From: Virgisporangium aliadipatigenens
Lineage (GTDB): Bacteria > Actinomycetota > Actinomycetes > Mycobacteriales > Micromonosporaceae
Assembly (NCBI RefSeq): GCF_016863615.1
Contig: NZ_BOPF01000002.1
Span: forward strand, 186,001 to 250,000
Direction: 5' to 3'
Length of the DNA: 64,000 bases
The notes beneath the pieces were generated by a model. The model ran no database searches, was not told the DNA's origin, and saw nothing but the letters and a program-made list of their open reading frames with translations. This document shows positions 52,915 to 61,403 of this stretch, in pieces. How positions within the stretch are numbered: position 1 is the first letter of the stretch; every line of letters begins with the position of its first letter. The position numbers and the translations under genes are program-made.

Positions 52915-53886
52915 ATGCCCGACGTGCCCGCCTGGCTGTGGATCACGTTCGTGGCGAGCGTCGTCGTGATGCTCGCCGTCGACCTGCTCGCCCATCGCAA
53001 GGAGCACGTCATCGGCTTCCGCGAGGCGGCCCGATGGAGTGCCGTCTGGGTGGTGCTGTCGCTCATCTTCGCCGGCGTGGTCTGGTACGGCCTCGGCGCG
53101 AACGCCGCCGTCGAGTTCACCACGGCGTGGCTGCTGGAGAAGAGCCTGTCGGTCGACAACCTCTTCGTATTCGCGCTGATCTTCGGATACTTCGCCGTCC
53201 CGCGGGAGTACCAGCACCGCGCGCTCTTCTACGGCGTCATCGGCGCGCTGGTGTTCCGGGCGATCTTCATCGCGGCCGGCGTGGCGATCGTCAGCACGTT
53301 CACGGCGGTGCTGTTCGGCTTCGCGGCGGTGCTGCTGTGGAGCGCGTACAAGCTCATGAAGGACGACGACGACGAGTACGACCCGAGCACCAACGTCGCC
53401 GTGCGGCTGGTTCGCAAGATCGTGCCGGTGCAGGACGAGTACGTCGGCGCGAAGTTCCTGGTGAAGCAGGCGGGCAAGTGGGTCGCCACGCCGATGCTCG
53501 TGGTCGTGGTCGCCATCGAGGCCGCCGACCTGATCTTCGCGGTCGACAGTGTGCCGGCCGTGCTGGCCGTCAGCGACGACCCGTTCATCGTCTACTCCTC
53601 GAACGCCTTCGCCATCCTCGGCCTGCGGGCGCTGTACTTCCTGCTCGCCGGCATGCTGGAGAAGTTCCACTACCTGTCGAAGGGCCTGGCGATCATCCTG
53701 GGGTTCATCGGCGTGAAGCTGATCCTGCAGGCGTCGCACAAGGTGATCAGCGAGTCGGTGCCGGAGATCCCGTCGCTGGTCAGCCTCGCGGTGATCGTGG
53801 TGGTGCTGGCCGGCTCCGTGATCATGAGCCTGCGCAGGCCGCCCGCCGACAAGGAAGAAGAGCAACCAGCGGTCACCCACTCCTGA
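52915..53886 (+). CDS. TerC/Alx-family integral membrane protein
   Basis: A 323-aa protein with about nine membrane segments: VPAWLWITFVASVVVMLAVDLLAH, WLLEKSLSVDNLFVFALIFGYFAVP (conserved EKSLSVDNLFVF), VAIEAADLIFAVDSVPAVLAVSDDPFIVYSSNAFAILGLRALYF. The paired Asp-rich motifs are the TerC signature. Family members are linked to manganese export and metal loading of exoenzymes. ATG 52915 follows GGAGGT. Confidence 0.95.
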   Translation: MPDVPAWLWITFVASVVVMLAVDLLAHRKEHVIGFREAARWSAVWVVLSLIFAGVVWYGLGANAAVEFTTAWLLEKSLSVDNLFVFALIFGYFAVPREYQHRALFYGVIGALVFRAIFIAAGVAIVSTFTAVLFGFAAVLLWSAYKLMKDDDDEYDPSTNVAVRLVRKIVPVQDEYVGAKFLVKQAGKWVATPMLVVVVAIEAADLIFAVDSVPAVLAVSDDPFIVYSSNAFAILGLRALYFLLAGMLEKFHYLSKGLAIILGFIGVKLILQASHKVISESVPEIPSLVSLAVIVVVLAGSVIMSLRRPPADKEEEQPAVTHS

Positions 53887-53895
53887 AGTTCACTC

Positions 53896-53932
53896 CACGC
53901 CGATCCGGTCACTTGTGGACCGGATCGGCGTG
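53896..53932. terminator. bidirectional terminator hairpin
   Basis: Perfect 15-bp stem CACGCCGATCCGGTC (53896-53910) / GACCGGATCGGCGTG (53918-53932) with a seven-base loop, between the converging TerC gene and the membrane-anchored hypothetical gene. Confidence 0.85.
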
Positions 53933-53933
53933 C

Positions 53934-54434
53934 TTAGTCCCGGTCGTAGGCTTCGAAGAAGTAGATCGTGCCGCTGCGCCCGTCGAGGACCATCGTGCGC
54001 GGGCCGAGGTGCTGGATGTCGATTTGCCAACCGTCGCTGCTCAGCCACTGCGGGTCAGGCGGCGCGTGCGCTCCCACGGCGGCGTTCATCAGGATGACCT
54101 CGGCGGGTTCCCAGGTGTAGTGGCGTCGGAGGCCCTCGGCGTCGGCCGGGTCGAGGAGGACGAAGCCCTCGGTGCCGAACTCGGTGCACCGTTCGTAGCG
54201 GACGTAGTGCAGCTCGCGCACGGTCAGGTCGTCCAGAGCCTCGCGCAGCGAATTCTGCAGCCCCTCGGGGTCGGTGCGGATCGCCGACGCCGAGTACGGC
54301 CGGCAGTCGGTCCCGAACCCGCCCGACAGCAGCAGCGGCAGCACGCTCATCAGGCAGACGATGCCGACCAGTCCGACCAGGATCAGCGCCAGGCCGAGGA
54401 GCGGCGGGGTGGGTTCGGGCTCGGTCGGGGGCAT
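53934..54434 (-). CDS. membrane-anchored hypothetical protein
   Basis: A 166-aa protein with a Pro-rich cytosolic start, one membrane segment (about 13-37, LGLALILVGLVGIVCLMSVLPLLLSGG) and an extracytoplasmic domain with two cysteines (TDCRPYSAS, YERCTEFG). ATG 54434 is six bases after TAGCCT, so leaderless. Function unknown; the divergent neighbour is a two-component system, which may or may not be related. Confidence 0.7.
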   Translation of the reverse strand: MPPTEPEPTPPLLGLALILVGLVGIVCLMSVLPLLLSGGFGTDCRPYSASAIRTDPEGLQNSLREALDDLTVRELHYVRYERCTEFGTEGFVLLDPADAEGLRRHYTWEPAEVILMNAAVGAHAPPDPQWLSSDGWQIDIQHLGPRTMVLDGRSGTIYFFEAYDRD

Positions 54435-54500
54435 CGGGCCAGGCTAGATCAGGTGCGGCGGGCCGAGCCGTGCGCCGAACGGACTGTCTACGCTGGCCGG
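54435..54500. promoter_or_regulatory. divergent leaderless promoters
   Basis: Leftward -10 TAGCCT (54446-54441) is six bases before ATG 54434. Rightward -10 TACGCT (54489-54494) is six bases before GTG 54501. Confidence 0.55.
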
Positions 54501-55658
54501 GTGCGGGTGATCGGGACGGCCGTTCGGGCGGGCATCGGGCTCGGGCTGGGCGCGCTCACGGCCGCCGTGACGGTGGTCTGCCTCACGCTCGCCGGCGTCG
54601 TGCTCGCGCCCGCGCTGGCGTTCCCCCGGCTGCGGGCGGCGGTGCTGCGGATGTTCGCGCGGGGGGCGACGAACCTGGCCGGGCTGGACCAGGCGCGACT
54701 CGGCCGTTTCCTGGACGACCCCGAGGCCGCGGGCTTCCGGGGCTACGGGGCCGAACGCGCCATGGCCTACCTGGGCGTCCGGTGGCCGGTGGGCCTGCTC
54801 GGCGGGCTGATCCTGGTGCTGTCCGCGTACGGGGCCGGCAACGTGGCCTACGTCTGCTGGGTCTGGCTCGCCGGCGGCCGGCCGGACGGGATCGAGTTCG
54901 GCTGGCTGGTCGCCGCCTACATCGGGACGTTCACCGTGGTGCTGGCGTTCCTGGCGGTGCAGGGCCTGATCGGGACCGTGCGCATCGAGCGGAAGGTGGC
55001 GCGGCGGTTCCTCGGGCCGACCGCGGAGGAGGCGCTGCGGCGGCGGATCGAGGAGCTGTCCGTCAGCCGCGCGGAGGTGGTCGCCGCGGTCGACGCGGAG
55101 CGCCGCCGCATCGAGCGGGACCTGCACGACGGCGTGCAGCAGCGGCTGGTCGCCCTGGGGATGCTGCTCGGGCAGGCCCGGCGCAGCCCGGCCCGTTCGA
55201 CCGAGCTCGTCACGAAGGCGCACGACGAGACCCGGCGGATCATCGACGAGTTGCGGGAGGTGGCGTGGCGGGTCTATCCCACGGCGCTGGACAACCTCGG
55301 GCTCGCCGACGCGCTCGCCCGGGTCGCGGAAAACTCCGGCGTCCCGGTCGAGGTCAGCTACGCGCTGCCCGACCGGCCGCCGCCGCGCGTCGAGGCCGCG
55401 GCCTGGTTCGTCGCGTCCGAGGCGGTCACCAACGCGACCAAACACGCGGCCGCCTCCCGCATCTCCATTTCCGTGGGAACGGAGGACAGCGGCGCGATCC
55501 GGGTCAGCGTGACCGATGACGGGCGCGGCGGGGCCGATCCGGACGGCAGCGGCCTGACCGGTCTCGCGCGCCGGGTCGCCGCGCTGGACGGCCGCTTCGA
55601 CGTGCACAGCCCGGCCGGTGGGCCGACGACGGTGACGGCGGTGCTCCCGTGCGGGTGA
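54501..55658 (+). CDS. NarL-type sensor histidine kinase
   Basis: A 385-aa kinase. N-terminal membrane segments (about 10-45 and 95-155) resemble the actinobacterial sensor domain of this kinase group. HisKA_3 has His209 (DAERRRIERDLHDGVQQRLVALGMLLGQA). HATPase N-box is WFVASEAVTNATKHA, with GRGGADPDGSGLTGLARRVAALDG. GTG 54501 is leaderless by position. The cognate regulator starts 22 bases after the stop. Confidence 0.93.
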   Translation: MRVIGTAVRAGIGLGLGALTAAVTVVCLTLAGVVLAPALAFPRLRAAVLRMFARGATNLAGLDQARLGRFLDDPEAAGFRGYGAERAMAYLGVRWPVGLLGGLILVLSAYGAGNVAYVCWVWLAGGRPDGIEFGWLVAAYIGTFTVVLAFLAVQGLIGTVRIERKVARRFLGPTAEEALRRRIEELSVSRAEVVAAVDAERRRIERDLHDGVQQRLVALGMLLGQARRSPARSTELVTKAHDETRRIIDELREVAWRVYPTALDNLGLADALARVAENSGVPVEVSYALPDRPPPRVEAAAWFVASEAVTNATKHAAASRISISVGTEDSGAIRVSVTDDGRGGADPDGSGLTGLARRVAALDGRFDVHSPAGGPTTVTAVLPCG

Positions 55659-55680
55659 CGCCGAGTAACGGGGTGATGTC

Positions 55681-56328
55681 GTGTTCCGCGTGATCCTGGC
55701 CGAGGACTCGGCGTTGCTGCGCGACGGGCTGCGGCGGATGCTCACCGACGAGGGCTACGCGGTGGTGGCCGCCGTCGGGGACGGCGACGCGCTGCTGGAC
55801 GCGGTGGCCGCGCACCCCGTCGACATCGTGATCGTGGACGTGCGGATGCCGCCGACGCACACCGACGAGGGCATCCGCGCCGCGCTGGAGATCCGCCGCC
55901 GGTGGCCGGAGACGGGCGTTCTGGTGCTCTCCCAGTACGTCGAACAGCGCTACGCCGTCGACCTGCTCACCGGCGCGAGCGCGCGGGTCGGCTACCTGCT
56001 CAAGGACCGGGTCGCCGACGTGGGGGAGTTCCTCGACGCGCTGGAACGGGTCGGTGCCGGCGGGACGGCGTTCGACCCGGAGGTGGTGCGCCAACTGTTG
56101 CGCCGCACCACCCACACGGATCCGCTCCGCAGTCTCACCCCGCGCGAACGGGACGTCCTCGCCGAGATGGCCCAGGGGCACAACAACGCGGCGATCGCCG
56201 GCCGGCTGCACGTGTCGCAGAGCGCGGTGGAAAAGCACGTCAAGGCGATCTTCGACAAGCTGGAACTGGGCCAGCTCGACGGGATCAGCCGTCGCGTGCT
56301 GGCTGTTTTGCGCTACCTCGGATCCTGA
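55681..56328 (+). CDS. NarL/LuxR-type response regulator
   Basis: A 215-aa regulator, cognate of the preceding kinase. Receiver: E8-D9, phosphoacceptor Asp53 (IVIVDVRMPP), Lys in YLLKDR. LuxR helix-turn-helix: LTPRERDVLAEMAQGHNNAAIAGRLHVSQSAVEKHVKAIFDKLEL. GTG start with GGGGTGAT upstream. The 3' end overlaps the converging DedA gene by 44 bases. Confidence 0.94.
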   Translation: MFRVILAEDSALLRDGLRRMLTDEGYAVVAAVGDGDALLDAVAAHPVDIVIVDVRMPPTHTDEGIRAALEIRRRWPETGVLVLSQYVEQRYAVDLLTGASARVGYLLKDRVADVGEFLDALERVGAGGTAFDPEVVRQLLRRTTHTDPLRSLTPRERDVLAEMAQGHNNAAIAGRLHVSQSAVEKHVKAIFDKLELGQLDGISRRVLAVLRYLGS

Positions 56329-56911
56329 AGAGCACGAACGCCGCCACACCCATGCCGACGACCGCCAGCACCACCTTGGAGTAGAGCCCGACGGAGGACT
56401 CGACGAGGTGCCAGTTCTCGCCGAGCAGGTAACCCGCCAGGACGAACGTCGTGTTCCAGATCAGGCTGCCGAGCGTGGTGTACAGCAGGAACACGCCGAA
56501 GCGCATGCGTTCCACGCCCGCCGGCACGCTGATCAGGCTGCGGAAGATGGGGACCATCCGGCCCAGGAAGACCGCCTTGCCGCCGTGCCGCGCGAACCAC
56601 GCCTCCGCCCTGTCCACATCGGACAGTTTGAGCAGCGGCATGCGGTCGACGACGGCACGCAGTCGTTCGCGGCCGATCAGCGCGCCGATCCAGTACAGGA
56701 GGACCGCGCCGGCGACCGACCCCGCCGTGGTCCAGACGAGCGCACCGGCGAGGCTCAGGTCACCCCGGCTCGCGCTGAACCCGGCCAGCGGCAGGATCAC
56801 CTCGCTCGGCAGCGGCGGGAAGAGGTTCTCCAGGGCGATGAGCAGTCCCGCACCCGGTGCGCCGAGCGCCTCCATCACCGACACGGCCCACTCCGCCACA
56901 CCGTTGCTCAT
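56285..56911 (-). CDS. DedA-family membrane protein
   Basis: A 208-aa protein with about five membrane segments and the DedA (SNARE-associated) motifs ENLFPPLPSEVILPLAGF and FLGRMVPIFRSLISVPAGVERM. DedA proteins are lipid carrier/flippase candidates, including for undecaprenyl phosphate and phosphatidylethanolamine. ATG is seven bases after TAGCGT. Confidence 0.94.
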   Translation of the reverse strand: MSNGVAEWAVSVMEALGAPGAGLLIALENLFPPLPSEVILPLAGFSASRGDLSLAGALVWTTAGSVAGAVLLYWIGALIGRERLRAVVDRMPLLKLSDVDRAEAWFARHGGKAVFLGRMVPIFRSLISVPAGVERMRFGVFLLYTTLGSLIWNTTFVLAGYLLGENWHLVESSVGLYSKVVLAVVGMGVAAFVLFRIRGSAKQPARDG

Positions 56912-56967
56912 GCGTTCAACGCTAGGAACGGATCTTGTGAGCCGGTATGCGGCCGACCGTAGAGAAA

Positions 56968-57038
56968 CCTGTGGTTCACCACAGGGTCGCGGTCGACCGA
57001 CCGGGATCAGCGGCTGGTGATCTACACCGCTGATCCCG
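56968..57038. terminator. hairpins downstream of the xylanase gene
   Basis: Two perfect inverted repeats lie between DedA and the xylanase: CCTGTGG/CCACAGG (56968-56985) and CGGGATCAGCGG/CCGCTGATCCCG (57002-57013 and 57027-57038, 12-bp stem). The second is 56 bases past the xylanase stop and is the better terminator. The first may be an operator or part of the same structure. Confidence 0.5.
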
Positions 57039-57094
57039 ACCGGTCCCTCCGCGGAGGCGCTGCGGCTACCGGCGATGCTCGGGCCGGCGCCCGG

Positions 57095-58624
57095 TCACGA
57101 GGCCGTGCAGGTGGCCGTCACCCCTGTCGCGGTGCCGGTGCCCTGGAAGCCGAACTCGGTGGACTGACCGGCGTTCAGCCGGCCGTTGTAGTTCACGTTG
57201 GCGAAGCGGACGGCGCCGGTGGTGCCGGTGTTGGCGGCGTTCCACGTGTTGGACACCGCGGCGCCGGACGGGAGCGTCATGCCGACGGACCAACCCGTTA
57301 TGGCGCCCGAACCGGCGGTGACGCGGACCGTGGCGACGAAGCCGCCGTTCCACTGGTTGAGACTCACGGTCGCCGTGCAGCCCTGCGGCGCGGGGCTCGA
57401 CGGGGGCGGCGGGCTCGACGGGGGCGGGCTGGACGGCGGGGCGCTCGACGGCGGTGCGCTGGACACCGGCGGGCTCGACGGCGGGCCGCTGGTCTGGCCC
57501 GGCTGGCGGCCGCGGTTCAGCTCCTCCAGCACGGCCGTGTAGGCCGCCTTCTTCTGGTAGTTGCCGTTGCCGCCGGTGAAGAGCAGGCCGCGTTCGGAGG
57601 AGCGCCACGACTCGCTGTCGGCGATGCCCCACACCGTGATGCCGGTGCAGCGGGCGACGTTCAGGCAGGCGCGCACCACCTTGCGGTAGTTCTCCGCCTG
57701 GCCCTGGCCGATGTCGTTGTTGCTCAGGTCGTCGTCGATGTCCAACTCCGACAGGTGCACCTCGACGCCCAGGTCCGCGAAGCGCTGGATGTTCGCCTGG
57801 AGGTCGTCGGTGATGATGCTGTTGGGGTTGTCGTTGAAGTGGCTCTGGAAGCCGACGCAGTCGATCAGCTTCTCGGAGCCCTGCGTGTAGGTGCGCACGA
57901 TGTCGTAGAGCGCCTGCGCCTTGTTGTTGCGGGCGCCGCCGCGCACGGTCAGCCCCTCGACGTCGTAGTCGTTGATGCACAGCTTGGTGCTCAACCCGGC
58001 CGCCGCCACCGCCTGCTTCGCGGCCCGGAACGAGTCACGGATGTAGTCGGTGTCCGTGGCGTCGAAGTAGTCGCCGTCGCCGTTGGCGTCCCGGTCGAGC
58101 GTGTGCGGCCACTGGCCGCGCCGGGTGCCGGCGTTGTTGTCGGCGAGTGCCTCGTTGACGACGTCCCAGTACGCGACCCGGTTGCCCCAGCGGCGCAGGG
58201 CGTTGCCGATGAAGGTGTTCAGCGTCGCCTGGTTCGCGCCGTTGAGCTGACCGGCCTGCGAGTACCAGACCATCGTGTGGCCGCGCACCAGCATGCTGTT
58301 GTTCTGGGCGTAGTTGACCAGGGTGTCGGCGTTGCCGGTGTTCTGCACCGTGCCGTTCGGGCCGGCGATCGTCTCCGGCTTCATGTCGTTCTCCGGCGTC
58401 AGTTGACCGAACTCGCGCGCGACGGTGGCGTTCAGCCGGCCCGGCGACGCGGCGACGCCGAAGAAGAGGCCGGCCTGTGCGGCGGCGGCGCGCAACGTGT
58501 CGGCCGCCGCGGCCGGGCTCGGCGGCCCCGCGGCGACGGCGATCACGCCGCCCGCCAGAACGGTGGCGGCGGCGAGGGCGGCGCTGCGCCACCGGTGCCT
58601 GGTGTGACCCGGGATGACGGTCAC
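57095..58624 (-). CDS. secreted GH10 endo-xylanase with CBM2
   Basis: A 509-aa secreted enzyme hydrolysing beta-1,4-xylan. Signal peptide 1-~41 (RHRWRSAALAAATVLAGGVIAVAAG). The GH10 barrel spans ~42-375 with acid/base Glu158 (WDVVNEALAD), nucleophile Glu293 (VHLSELDIDDD), GHTMVWYSQ and WGIADSESW. A Pro/Ser linker (~377-405) leads to a CBM2 (CTATVSLNQWNGGFVATVRV..ITGWSVGMTLPSG..VNYNGRLNAGQSTEFGFQGTG) with terminal Cys pair. GTG 58624 has GAAGGAG seven bases upstream. Confidence 0.96.
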   Translation of the reverse strand: MTVIPGHTRHRWRSAALAAATVLAGGVIAVAAGPPSPAAAADTLRAAAAQAGLFFGVAASPGRLNATVAREFGQLTPENDMKPETIAGPNGTVQNTGNADTLVNYAQNNSMLVRGHTMVWYSQAGQLNGANQATLNTFIGNALRRWGNRVAYWDVVNEALADNNAGTRRGQWPHTLDRDANGDGDYFDATDTDYIRDSFRAAKQAVAAAGLSTKLCINDYDVEGLTVRGGARNNKAQALYDIVRTYTQGSEKLIDCVGFQSHFNDNPNSIITDDLQANIQRFADLGVEVHLSELDIDDDLSNNDIGQGQAENYRKVVRACLNVARCTGITVWGIADSESWRSSERGLLFTGGNGNYQKKAAYTAVLEELNRGRQPGQTSGPPSSPPVSSAPPSSAPPSSPPPSSPPPPSSPAPQGCTATVSLNQWNGGFVATVRVTAGSGAITGWSVGMTLPSGAAVSNTWNAANTGTTGAVRFANVNYNGRLNAGQSTEFGFQGTGTATGVTATCTAS

Positions 58625-58774
58625 GGGTGTGCTCCTTCTCGCTGGGTGGTGGTCCCGGGGGTACGCCCACCCTGGACAGCCGCGGCGCGCGCCGTCAACA
58701 CATCGACCGCCGGCGACGCGCTGAGCTGCGATCACGGCTCCCCACCGCTGAACGTTTCTGCCACGATGGCCCCC

Positions 58775-59392
58775 ATGCGCGTGGCGGAGCTGTGGCGGTA
58801 CCCGGTGAAATCCGTCGGCGGCGAGCGGCTGACCGAGGCCGACGTCGGCCCCGACGGCATCACCGGCGACCGGACGACCGCGGTGCTCGACGCGCGGAAC
58901 GAGGTCACCTGGGCCGGCGCGATCCCCGGACTGATGCGGGTCAGCGCGGCCGCCCTGCTCGCGCAGCCGGCGGAGACCCGCGCGCGGTGGCTCAGCGACG
59001 CCGTCGGCGAACCGGTCACCCTCGCCCCGCACGCGCCGCCCCCGATCGTGCACGTGCTGACCACGGCCTCCCTGCGCACCCTCGGGGCGGCGCTGCCGGA
59101 CAGCGCGCTGGACCCGACGCGGTTCCGGCCCAACGTGGTGCTCGACGTCGACGGCCCGGGCTGCCCCGAACAGTCCTGGATCGGGCGGCGGCTGGAGATC
59201 GGTGCCGTGCGGCTGCGGTTCACCGAGGCGTGCGACCGCTGCGTGGTGATCACGAAGGAGACCCTGACCGTGCCGCCCGACCGCGGCGTGCTGCGCTGGG
59301 TGGCCCGCGAGTTCGGGAACGCGTTCGGGGTGTACGCGGCCGTGGAGACGCCCGGCCGGATCCGGGTGGGCGACGGGGTGCGCGTCGCCTGA
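58775..59392 (+). CDS. MOSC-domain protein
   Basis: A 205-aa protein. N-terminal MOSC_N beta barrel (MRVAELWRYPVKSVGGERLTEADVGPDGITGDRTTAVLDA) and MOSC core (RFRPNVVLDVDGPGCPEQSWIGRRLEIGAVRLRFTEACDRCVVIT), including the CDRC cysteine that binds molybdenum cofactor sulfur. Likely a Moco-sulfur carrier or a YiiM/mARC-type reductase. ATG 58775 chosen; ATG 58766 is an alternative. Confidence 0.9.
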   Translation: MRVAELWRYPVKSVGGERLTEADVGPDGITGDRTTAVLDARNEVTWAGAIPGLMRVSAAALLAQPAETRARWLSDAVGEPVTLAPHAPPPIVHVLTTASLRTLGAALPDSALDPTRFRPNVVLDVDGPGCPEQSWIGRRLEIGAVRLRFTEACDRCVVITKETLTVPPDRGVLRWVAREFGNAFGVYAAVETPGRIRVGDGVRVA

Positions 59393-59413
59393 CAGCCGGT
59401 CCGGCTCGTGCGC

Positions 59414-59484
59414 CGTTCTTGCAGTTGTGGCGCCCGGGACGCCCGGTTTTGCCCCGTGGTGTCGCCACCACAACTGCAAGATCG
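59414..59484. repeat. dispersed ~70-bp palindromic element, copy 2
   Basis: Left arm TTCTTGCAGTTGTGGCG (59416-59432) and right arm CGCCACCACAACTGCAAGATCG-type sequence (59463-59484). Read on the minus strand it aligns along its whole length with copy 1 at 43731-43801, including loop pieces GACACC, CGGGGC and GCCGGGCGCCA-like. It lies between the converging MOSC and epimerase genes, five bases past the latter's stop. Confidence 0.75.
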
Positions 59485-59488
59485 TTGA

Positions 59489-60424
59489 CTACCGGGGGTT
59501 TCCGGCGCGCAGCCACGCGACGTAGTCGGCCGCGGCGCGGGTGACGTCCCACTCCGGCCGGTAGCCGGTGTCCGCCTGTGCCCGGGTGATGTCCAGCGGG
59601 CTCCAGCTCGTCCCCGGGCCCTCGGGCAGGTCGATCCGGGCATCCGGCACGACCTCGCGGATGGCGGCGATCAGCTCGGCGTTGGTGGTGACCCGGCCGG
59701 TCGCGACGTTGTACGTGCGGTGGTTGAGGTGCCCGGCGAGCTGCAGCAGCGCGATCGCCCGGCCGCAGTCGCGCACGTAGCAGAGGTCGATCGCGTCGCC
59801 GGTGTGCGCCGGGGCCAGCAGCGTCGACAGGTCCGGGGCGGTGCCGCGTGCGGCGGCGTGCACGAGCTGCGGCGCGGGGAAGAACGGGTCGGCAAGGCGT
59901 CCGTTCGGGCCCCAGATCGCGGAGATCCGGTAGTTGACGATCTCCAGGCCGGTCACCCCCGCCAGGTGGTCGCCGAGCAGCTCGCCGATCTTCTTGAACG
60001 CCGGGATCACGTGCCCCGACGTCATCGGCAGCGGCAGGTCCTCGGTGAACCTCCCGGCGGTGACGCCGCCGTAGACCCCGATGGTGCTCGCGATGCCGAG
60101 CCGCCGGACGTCCCACTCCTGCGCGACCTGCACCAGGTTGAACAGTCCGCCCAGCGCCTTGCGGGCGGCCTCCACGGGCGCGTCGTCGGCGGGCGGCCAG
60201 GGCATCGAACCGGCGAGGTGCACGATGCCGGTGATCTTGTGGCGGGCGCCGACGGTGCGCAGGGCGTCCAGGTCGGTGATGTCGGCCCGCTCGGCGGTCG
60301 CGCCGTGCGGCAGGTCGGCGTCGGCGGCACGGCGCTGGACGAGTACGCACTCCTCGCCGAGGTCGAGCAGGGCCCGCACGGTGTGCGAGCCGATGAAGCC
60401 GAGCCCTCCGGTAACCAGGATCAT
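59489..60424 (-). CDS. NAD-dependent epimerase/dehydratase-like protein
   Basis: A 311-aa extended-SDR protein. NAD motif GGLGFIGS, HLAGSMPWPP, ISAIWGPNGRLADPFFP. The catalytic YxxxK site reads IPAFKKIGE: the Lys is present but the Tyr position is Ile, so ordinary epimerase chemistry is doubtful. SDR members can also act as redox sensors or regulators. Divergent from a MarR gene with an operator-like repeat. ATG follows AAAGGAC. Confidence 0.88.
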   Translation of the reverse strand: MILVTGGLGFIGSHTVRALLDLGEECVLVQRRAADADLPHGATAERADITDLDALRTVGARHKITGIVHLAGSMPWPPADDAPVEAARKALGGLFNLVQVAQEWDVRRLGIASTIGVYGGVTAGRFTEDLPLPMTSGHVIPAFKKIGELLGDHLAGVTGLEIVNYRISAIWGPNGRLADPFFPAPQLVHAAARGTAPDLSTLLAPAHTGDAIDLCYVRDCGRAIALLQLAGHLNHRTYNVATGRVTTNAELIAAIREVVPDARIDLPEGPGTSWSPLDITRAQADTGYRPEWDVTRAAADYVAWLRAGNPR

Positions 60425-60496
60425 CGGGGCGTCCTTTCTGTTTGCTGTGCTGATCGTCAGTACAGCTGACGGTCAGGCTAGCTATATGATCCGGTG
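60425..60496. promoter_or_regulatory. divergent promoter with MarR-type inverted repeat
   Basis: CGTCAG-TACAG-CTGACG (60455-60471) is a six-base-arm inverted repeat. TATGAT (60485-60490) is six bases before GTG 60497. The MarR protein could regulate both directions. Confidence 0.5.
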
Positions 60497-60946
60497 GTGT
60501 CCAGTGGTCATGCGGCGAGCGGCCGGCTCGGTTATCTGCTCAAGCACGCCCAGTACCGGATGGCCGAGCTGAACGAGAAGGCGCTGACGCCGTTCGGGGT
60601 GGACGGGCGTGAGCTGGGCGTCCTGCTGGTCATCGCCGGACACGAGCCGCAGTCCCAGCAGCAGGTGGCGCAGCGGCTGGGCGTCGACCGCACGACGATG
60701 GTGGCCCTGCTCGACACCCTCGAACGCAAGGGACTGGTGGCGCGCCGGCCGCACCCGGAGGACCGGCGGCGCAACGTCGTCGAGCTGACCGGGGCCGGCA
60801 CGGAGACGCTCGAGCGGGCCACCGAGGCGAGCGACCGGGCGGAGCGGGAGTTCCTCGCCCCGCTGGGCGAACGCGGCGCGCGGCAGCTGCGCGACGCCCT
60901 GCGCGCGGTGGTCCTCCCCGAGGGTCAGAGCTCGATCGGGCGGTAG
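60497..60946 (+). CDS. MarR-family transcriptional regulator
   Basis: A 149-aa winged-helix regulator: GVLLVIAGHEPQSQQQVAQRLGVDRTTMVALLDTLERKGLVARRPHPEDRRRNVVELTGAG. Leaderless GTG 60497 is preferred to the adjacent GTG 60494 on -10 spacing. The 3' end overlaps the converging gene by 22 bases. Confidence 0.92.
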   Translation: MSSGHAASGRLGYLLKHAQYRMAELNEKALTPFGVDGRELGVLLVIAGHEPQSQQQVAQRLGVDRTTMVALLDTLERKGLVARRPHPEDRRRNVVELTGAGTETLERATEASDRAEREFLAPLGERGARQLRDALRAVVLPEGQSSIGR

Positions 60947-61371
60947 CGGAGGGCCTCGTCGACGACGCGTTCGGGCGAGTCGTCGTCATCCGCGGGGTAG
61001 AAGATCAGGTCGGCGACCCGCGGGTGGACCACGTTCGCCTCCAGCAGCCGCAGGTAGAACTCCGCGTCGCCGCCGCCGTCCTGGACGCGGCGGACGATCT
61101 CGACCAGTTCGTCGCGGGTGATGTCGGGTACCCGGAGCCACGCCGGCCGGGCCACCTCGCGGGCGAACTCCGCCACCTCCCGCGCGTGCGCCGACGCCAG
61201 GAACTCCTCGGCCGTGTACACGTGGCCGGTGTCGGCGCGGAACGCCGCGAGTTCCGCGTCGGCGGGCAGGCCGTCGGCCAGCAGCGCGGCGATGCGCGTG
61301 ATGGTCTCCGCGAGCGCGGCGACGCGGGCGGGTGTCACGGCCGGCGGGGTGAGCGCGGGACGCAGTTCCAT
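60925..61371 (-). CDS. hypothetical protein, 148 aa
   Basis: All-helical cytosolic protein: ITRIAALLADGLPADAELAAFRADTGHVYTAEEFLASAHAREVAEFAREVA, then LEANVVHPRVADLIFYPADDDDSPERVVDEALRYRPIEL. No motif I recognise. ATG 61371 is six bases after CACAAT. Divergent from the S41-like gene with only 32 bases between starts. Confidence 0.7.
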   Translation of the reverse strand: MELRPALTPPAVTPARVAALAETITRIAALLADGLPADAELAAFRADTGHVYTAEEFLASAHAREVAEFAREVARPAWLRVPDITRDELVEIVRRVQDGGGDAEFYLRLLEANVVHPRVADLIFYPADDDDSPERVVDEALRYRPIEL

Positions 61372-61403
61372 CGGAGCATTGTGCCGTGATCTACGGTCGG
61401 GCG
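61372..61403. promoter_or_regulatory. compact divergent leaderless promoters
   Basis: Leftward -10 CACAAT (61383-61378) and rightward -10 TACGGT (61392-61397) are each six bases from their start codons. The -35 elements must lie across the midline or inside the opposite coding sequences. Confidence 0.45.

Noticed and set aside
56613-56629. TGTCCACATCGGACA-like sequence as another copy of the recurrent palindrome
   Set aside because: The right half differs at the core positions, so it was not counted with the GTCCACNGTGGAC set.
57017-59392. Long rightward open frame opposite the xylanase
   Set aside because: Only the last ~205 codons (MOSC) carry a recognisable protein. The rest is antisense to the xylanase, open because of high GC.
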